From NCBI GenBank assembly GCA_029821215.1, contig JALGTV010000032.1, forward strand, positions 1-10,466: 10,466 bases of DNA. The letters run 5' to 3'. The DNA comes from Candidatus Zipacnadia bacterium. GTDB taxonomy: Bacteria > Armatimonadota > Zipacnadia > Zipacnadales > Zipacnadaceae. Numbering within the stretch: the first letter of the stretch is position 1; each line of letters begins with the position of its first letter. The notes below the pieces were generated by a model. It saw only the letters and a list, made by a program, of their open reading frames with translations, was not told the DNA's origin and ran no database searches. Positions 6,525 through 10,466 of the stretch are shown piece by piece. A program made the position numbers and the translations under genes.

Positions 6525-7628
6525 ATGGCCGATAATATGACTGGCAAACAAAGAATACTTGCGGCGCTGTCCGGTGAGATACCAGACCGGGTACCGGTAT
6601 TTGAGCTGTACATAAATGAACCTATGATTGTCAAGATAGCCAAACTTCTCACCCCGGGAGAAGTGGCAGCAGAGGCCGGGGCCGATATGTTCGGTGAGGA
6701 GCGCGACGATATCCTGGACCTATATTGTGTAATAGTAAGCGAGCTGGGCCTGGATGCCACCTGCACGAATTACTCCATCGGGCTGAAGCAAATTGACCAG
6801 CAGACTGCCCAAGACAAGTTCGGTACCCGTTATTCACTCAGCCAGCACGGGGAGCCGCTGCCCTTCGTTGGTCCTATCAACAGCTATGCTGATGCCCAGG
6901 CATTTGATATGGCCGGCTATCTGGAAGATGAAGACTTAGCACCTGTACAGCATATGATTGAAAGGCTGGGCCGCGATTGGGCTCACTTTCTGGTGCTCAC
7001 CGACCCCTTCAAACTGAGCTGGCGGCTGCGCGGAGGTATGGAGAATCTGCTGATAGACTACGCCTTAGACGCCCAACTGGCTCATGCTCTGAGTCGCATC
7101 ACTACCGACTACGACGTGGCTGTCATAGAAAAGGCGGCCCCACTGGGGATTGATGTGATAATTGTGCCCGGCGATTTAGCTGGGGAGACGAGTCTGCTAA
7201 TGTCTCCGGACTACTACCGGGAATATCTAAAACCCTTTCACCGAGAAATTGTAACCTGCGCCCATAAGCACGGCCTTAAAATAGTGAAACACTCCGACGG
7301 GGATATCTGGCCGCTTATAGACGATTTCCTTGAGGTTGGATTTGATGGCCTCCATCCCATTCAGCCCCAATGTATGGATATTGGTCAAGTCAAGGATTAT
7401 TTGGCCGGCCGCGCCTGCATCTTAGGCAATATAGACTGCCGTGATCTACTTGTTTTCGGCGGCGAGGAAGAAGTCCAGCAGACCGTCAGGAAGACTATTG
7501 AAATAGCCGCGCCCGGCGGCGGCTATATCATCAGTTCCTCTAACTCTATCCACCCGGGCGTGAAACCCGAGAACTACATCGCTATGGTGAAGGCCGCCCA
7601 CAAGTATGGCCATTATGATGCTCGTTAG
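6525..7628 (+). CDS. Uroporphyrinogen decarboxylase (URO-D) superfamily protein, not HemE
   Basis: The 367-residue TIM-barrel family member starts at ATG 6525, with GAGGTG (6512-6517) 7 bases before it. Earlier in-frame starts give residues unlike the family. The N-terminus reads MTGKQRILAALSGEIPDRVP (5-24), the generic superfamily opening. It lacks the MRQAGRYLPEY segment of true HemE, so haem synthesis is unlikely. The C-terminal half has VKHSDGDIWPLIDDFL (254-269), GFDGLHPIQPQ (272-282), GNIDCRDLL (301-309) and GGGYIISSSNSIHPGVKPEN (331-350). These fit a large subfamily annotated only as URO-D family, which I recall as common in anaerobes and often associated with corrinoid methyl transfer. 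The zinc site of MtaA/MtbA methyltransferases (His-x-Cys plus a later Cys) is not conserved: the corresponding positions read HSD and SNSI. No corrinoid protein is adjacent. It stands alone on its strand and converges on lnt across 16 bases. Confidence 0.88.
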   Translation: MADNMTGKQRILAALSGEIPDRVPVFELYINEPMIVKIAKLLTPGEVAAEAGADMFGEERDDILDLYCVIVSELGLDATCTNYSIGLKQIDQQTAQDKFGTRYSLSQHGEPLPFVGPINSYADAQAFDMAGYLEDEDLAPVQHMIERLGRDWAHFLVLTDPFKLSWRLRGGMENLLIDYALDAQLAHALSRITTDYDVAVIEKAAPLGIDVIIVPGDLAGETSLLMSPDYYREYLKPFHREIVTCAHKHGLKIVKHSDGDIWPLIDDFLEVGFDGLHPIQPQCMDIGQVKDYLAGRACILGNIDCRDLLVFGGEEEVQQTVRKTIEIAAPGGGYIISSSNSIHPGVKPENYIAMVKAAHKYGHYDAR

Positions 7629-7631
7629 GAG

Positions 7632-7672
7632 GGCCGGCCAATAATTACTGGTTGGTGCGCAGTCGGCCGGCC
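7632..7672. repeat. Pair of GGCCGGCC palindromes at the URO-D-like/lnt convergent junction
   Basis: The octamer GGCCGGCC occurs at 7632-7639, between the two converging stop codons, and again at 7665-7672 in the last codons of lnt. Because each copy is self-complementary, the two can also pair as an 8-bp stem with a 25-base loop on either strand. No T-tract follows, so it does not qualify as an intrinsic terminator, though it is the only strong structure at this junction. Confidence 0.35.
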
Positions 7673-9180
7673 ACGACCGCCGTCAGCCACAGTACGGCAC
7701 ATATCCCCAGTAGGGGTAGGTCGCCTATCTGGTGATAGATAGATAGGCCGGCGCGGGGATAGACCTCGCCTTCAACGAAGTTGGCAGTGGATACGGGTAT
7801 TTCCTTCACGACATCACCATAAGGGCTTATGATGGCCGACTGGCCCATAGTAGCCGCCCGCAGTACATACTTGCGCGCTTCCACCGCCCGCACCGGCGCA
7901 GTGTAGGAGTGCTGGAGGACCTCGGATGTACCTGCTGCCCACACGTCACTAGTAAGAAAGGCCAGGAATTGTGCCCCCCGCCGACAGAGCTGGCGGGTAG
8001 GCTCCGAGAAGATAGCCTCAAAGCAAATGAGTGCGCCCAACGGAATGCCTCGGACTGACATCAGCTTCTGCTGGTCACCGGGAACGAAATCAAAACGCCG
8101 TACTGGGTACCGTTCCAAGAATTTAAGCTGATCCCGCCACGGCACATACTCACCGAACATCACTAAGTGTCTCTTGCGATATTTGCCGACCAACTCGCCA
8201 CCAGCATCAAACAGATAAGCGCTATTGTACAACTCCCCATCCGCGGTTTCCTCCAGCGCACCCGTTAACAGCCTGATTTGCCGATCCCGCACCAGTTGCG
8301 TGACTGCCTCCTGGTACACCGAATCCTGATTGAGCACCACCGGCAGAGCGGTTTCCGGCCAGACTACCAGGTCGAATCGGCCTGATATATGAGGGGTCAG
8401 CTCGCTGTAGACCTGTCGGCATCGTTCCGCGTCTTCAGCCGTTATCGGGCTGTGCAGGTCCACATTGCCCTGCACCAAAGCCACATGAAGCGGCTGACCG
8501 GTGGGTGGAGAGTAATCTCGCAGTGACAATGCCACTGTACCCCCCATATAGACAATACCGATTATGGCGTATCCGGCAATAACTGACGCGAGCATCCTTG
8601 GGTGTTGCCTATCGGTTGGCGGCGCGGTCAGCATCCGCATGTGTACAAGCATGCCGGCCAGCAGGGCATTGAACAGGACTATCAAGAATGTAACGGCGCT
8701 TGCGCCCAACACACTGGCTACCTGGAGGATAGGCAACATAGCATGCTGGCTGTAGGTGAGGCTGCCGAAGGTAAAGGATAGGGGGCCCAGATGCGAGCGC
8801 AAATACTCCACTAACACCCATCCACTGGCCATTGCTGCCGCCCACAGCAGAATTGAGGACACCCGACGCAGCGAGGTAACTGCCCATCCGAAAATGGCGA
8901 AAAACAGGCCCTGGAAAATCGCCAGCAGTATCCAGGGCAGCAGACCGAACATTAAGATGTACTGCATCAGCAACGCAAAGAAAACTGTTCCATACACCAG
9001 GCCCACCAGTGCCCCTTCCCCGGGGCTCGAGCAGCAGGCCAGGGCGTAAAACAGGGGCACCAAACCAATCCAGGCCAGCATGCCCATATCGGCAGGAGGG
9101 AAACTCAAGTAGCAAATCGCGCCCGCCAGGGCAGCGAACGCAAGCAGTAGTGCCCGCTTGGTTTGTGGTTGATTGGTCAT
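7645..9180 (-). CDS. lnt: Apolipoprotein N-acyltransferase
   Basis: The 511-residue membrane enzyme transfers an acyl chain from phospholipid to the N-terminal cysteine amine of lipoproteins. Its length is near that of the E. coli enzyme. Residues 8 to about 220 hold several membrane segments, including the early AICYLSFPPADMGMLAWIGL (21-40). A nitrilase-type domain with the Glu-Lys-Cys triad follows: VVWPETALP (272-280) gives Glu276, KRHLVMFGEYVPW (336-348) gives Lys336, and ALICFEAIF (383-391) gives the acyl-accepting Cys386. A last hydrophobic segment (about 486-506) closes the protein. The catalytic set is complete; Met341 replaces the proline frequent in the HLVPFGE motif. The start ATG (9180-9178) fits the family N-terminus but has no Shine-Dalgarno; the leader instead reads ATACCTCCAG. 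It lies 20 bases after the aminotransferase gene, so it may depend on translation of that gene. Lnt is characteristic of bacteria with an outer membrane but occurs elsewhere. Confidence 0.95.
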   Translation of the reverse strand: MTNQPQTKRALLLAFAALAGAICYLSFPPADMGMLAWIGLVPLFYALACCSSPGEGALVGLVYGTVFFALLMQYILMFGLLPWILLAIFQGLFFAIFGWAVTSLRRVSSILLWAAAMASGWVLVEYLRSHLGPLSFTFGSLTYSQHAMLPILQVASVLGASAVTFLIVLFNALLAGMLVHMRMLTAPPTDRQHPRMLASVIAGYAIIGIVYMGGTVALSLRDYSPPTGQPLHVALVQGNVDLHSPITAEDAERCRQVYSELTPHISGRFDLVVWPETALPVVLNQDSVYQEAVTQLVRDRQIRLLTGALEETADGELYNSAYLFDAGGELVGKYRKRHLVMFGEYVPWRDQLKFLERYPVRRFDFVPGDQQKLMSVRGIPLGALICFEAIFSEPTRQLCRRGAQFLAFLTSDVWAAGTSEVLQHSYTAPVRAVEARKYVLRAATMGQSAIISPYGDVVKEIPVSTANFVEGEVYPRAGLSIYHQIGDLPLLGICAVLWLTAVVAGRLRTNQ

Positions 9181-9200
9181 TGCTACTGGAGGTATGTTGA

Positions 9201-10418
9201 TTAGCCTCGGGTGGCGGCCAGCACCGATTTGACTTGGGCAGAAAGCTCGTCACTGGCCAGCTTGGCTATGAACCGTTCCATGCGCTCCAGGGCCTGTTTA
9301 AGTTGGTCAATGTGCGTGGCGTAAGTGCAGCGAATATGCCCGGCCCCGCATTCACCAAATGCCGGTCCCGGAATGGCAGCCACTTTCTCTTCCATAAGCA
9401 GTGCCCGGCAGAACTCGCTAGCACTCAGACCGGTATGCTGGATGCTGGGGAAGGCATAAAAAGCTCCTTTTGGTTCAAAGCAAGGAAGGCCAATGTCATT
9501 CAGGCCAGCTACGAACAAGCGCCGGCGTTGGTCATACTGGGCGATCATCTCGGCCATTTCAGCCTCACAGTTCTCCAGCGCCTCCAGTGCCCCATATTGG
9601 GCCAGCGCCGAACTGCACAGCGCCGTATAGCTGTGAATACGCATCATCGCCTTAATAATGGTGGCTGGCCCACAGGCATAACCAACTCGCCAGCCGGTCA
9701 TGGCGTATGCCTTGGAAAAGCCATTAAGCAGCAGGGTCCGCTGCTTCATCTGGGGCAGGGAAGCAAAGCAGGTCGGTCGGCCTTCATAGGTCAATTGGTT
9801 ATAAATCTCGTCCGCGATGACCAGCAGATCGTGTTTATCAGCTATCCGGGCAACTTCAGTTAGCTCCGAGCGGGTCATAGTTGCCCCGGTGGGGTTATTA
9901 GGATAGCTAAGCACCAGCGCCCGAGTACGAGCCGTTATGGCTGCCTGGACTGCATCGGGCTGGAGCTTGAAATCGTGCTCGGCTGAAGTGGCCACCACTA
10001 CCGGCACTCCACCCGCCAGAGCTACACAAGGCTTGTAGGAAACATAGCAGGGCTCGTGGATAATTACCTCGTCGCCCGGATCCAGTACTGCCCGCATCGC
10101 CAGGTCCATACCCTCGCTGACCCCAGCAGTGATGAGAATCTGGTTGTCTGGGCTATACTCCACCTGGTAACGATGGTGAATATCCTGAGCAATAGCCTCC
10201 CGAAGCTGGAGCAGACCGTAATTGCTGGTGTAGGAAGTAAGTCCGTGCCGCAGTGCCTCCACAGCAGCGTCACAGATCTTCCAGGGTGTGGGGAAATCGG
10301 GTTCCCCCACCCCCAGACTAATGACATCGCTCTGGGTGGCTACCAGGTCAAAGAACTCGCGAATGCCTGAGGGGGGCAGGTCGGTTACCACCTGGGAAAT
10401 TAGCGATTGCTGGGACAT
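9201..10418 (-). CDS. Class I PLP-dependent aminotransferase
   Basis: The 405-residue fold-type I aminotransferase (AspC/aromatic/PatA-like group) carries ISLGVGEPDFPTP (33-45), TSYTSNYGLLQLREAIA (61-77), SYPNNPTGATM (171-181) with the cofactor-binding Asn175, IADEIYNQLTYEG (201-213) with Asp203 and Tyr206, LNGFSKAYAMTGWRVGY (231-247) with the Schiff-base Lys236, and IRCTYA (362-367) with the substrate-carboxylate Arg363. All key residues are present. It transfers an amino group between an amino acid and 2-oxoglutarate or a similar keto acid in the cytosol. Aspartate, aromatic amino acids and alanine are all possible substrates. The start ATG (10418-10416) has GGTGAG 6 bases upstream and shares one base with the stop of a preceding gene (TAATG), so translation is coupled. 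lnt follows after 20 bases. Confidence 0.94.
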   Translation of the reverse strand: MSQQSLISQVVTDLPPSGIREFFDLVATQSDVISLGVGEPDFPTPWKICDAAVEALRHGLTSYTSNYGLLQLREAIAQDIHHRYQVEYSPDNQILITAGVSEGMDLAMRAVLDPGDEVIIHEPCYVSYKPCVALAGGVPVVVATSAEHDFKLQPDAVQAAITARTRALVLSYPNNPTGATMTRSELTEVARIADKHDLLVIADEIYNQLTYEGRPTCFASLPQMKQRTLLLNGFSKAYAMTGWRVGYACGPATIIKAMMRIHSYTALCSSALAQYGALEALENCEAEMAEMIAQYDQRRRLFVAGLNDIGLPCFEPKGAFYAFPSIQHTGLSASEFCRALLMEEKVAAIPGPAFGECGAGHIRCTYATHIDQLKQALERMERFIAKLASDELSAQVKSVLAATRG

Positions 10419-10466
10419 TATGGGCTCACCGCCAGGCGGTGATTGCCCGCTTCCTCACCCATTATG
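10418..10466 (-). CDS. C-terminal end of an unidentified gene upstream of the aminotransferase
   Basis: On the minus strand an open frame enters from the right edge and ends with TAA at 10420-10418, giving a tail of (I)MGEEAGNHRLAVSP. The stop overlaps the aminotransferase ATG as TAATG, the usual junction of an operon pair, and this is the main reason to regard it as a real gene end. The fragment is too short to identify. An Lrp/AsnC-family regulator is a plausible guess, since such regulators often sit directly before class I aminotransferase genes in Firmicutes and I recall tails of similar kind. Another frame could be the real one. Confidence 0.45.
   Translation of the reverse strand, partial: IMGEEAGNHRLAVSP

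Noticed and set aside
8609..9253. 214-codon minus-strand frame overlapping lnt and the end of the aminotransferase
   Set aside because: It lies out of frame inside two well-supported genes, and the translation looks like an out-of-frame reading.
9234..9863. 209-codon open frame opposite the aminotransferase
   Set aside because: It is antisense to a complete aminotransferase with every catalytic residue, and has no domain features or ribosome binding site that I could see.
1..10466. tRNA, rRNA, riboswitch, CRISPR, insertion sequence or phage-defence locus
   Set aside because: Gaps are at most about 150 bases and show no cloverleaf, repeat-spacer pattern, terminal inverted repeats or transposase, and the genes are housekeeping or metabolic families.

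Overview
The window looks like an ordinary stretch of bacterial chromosome. It is GC-moderate (mid-50s % by eye) and densely coding, with seven complete genes and two partial genes at the edges. I see no RNA gene, insertion sequence, CRISPR array, prophage or resistance module. The best guess is a Firmicutes/Clostridia-type bacterium. The basis for this is the aroQ-then-Xaa-Pro-peptidase order, a RecD2 (YrrC-type) helicase, strong AGGAGG ribosome binding sites, and a class I aminotransferase that directly follows another gene. The apolipoprotein N-acyltransferase and the O-antigen-ligase-like membrane protein are more typical of envelopes with an outer membrane, so a diderm or deep-branching Clostridia-like lineage is possible. 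This assignment is an inference.

Layout. Positions 1-3234 hold a tight minus-strand operon, read right to left: a Wzy/O-antigen-ligase-like membrane protein with a TPR tail, then aroQ (type II 3-dehydroquinate dehydratase), then the N-terminal part of an Xaa-Pro peptidase that runs off the left edge. The genes overlap by 3-4 bases. An inositol-monophosphatase-family phosphatase is divergent on the plus strand (3365-4138). It converges on recD2 on the minus strand (4165-6378). Divergent from recD2 is a uroporphyrinogen-decarboxylase-superfamily protein (6525-7628, plus strand) that is neither HemE nor a zinc-cysteine MtaA-type methyltransferase. It converges on the minus-strand series at 7645-10466: lnt, preceded by a class I aminotransferase, preceded by the last codons of an unidentified gene (possibly an Lrp/AsnC regulator).

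The genes do not form one pathway. They cover aromatic amino-acid biosynthesis (AroQ, perhaps the aminotransferase), peptide turnover, cell-surface glycan and lipoprotein maturation (Wzy-like protein, Lnt), phosphate-ester hydrolysis, DNA repair, and a probable C1 or corrinoid-linked enzyme. Two lone plus-strand genes interrupt an otherwise minus-strand block, and both converge on their neighbours across 16-26 bases without a recognisable terminator.

I did not find a convincing new multi-gene system. The most notable single observation is at the aroQ/peptidase junction. The peptidase has an ideal Shine-Dalgarno sequence and the right N-terminus, but its first codon reads ATA, as though an ancestral ATGA stop/start overlap had changed to ATAA. 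Other points worth a look are a TGGCCGGC octamer seen nine times, an lnt start with no Shine-Dalgarno, and the loss of zinc ligands in the URO-D-like protein.
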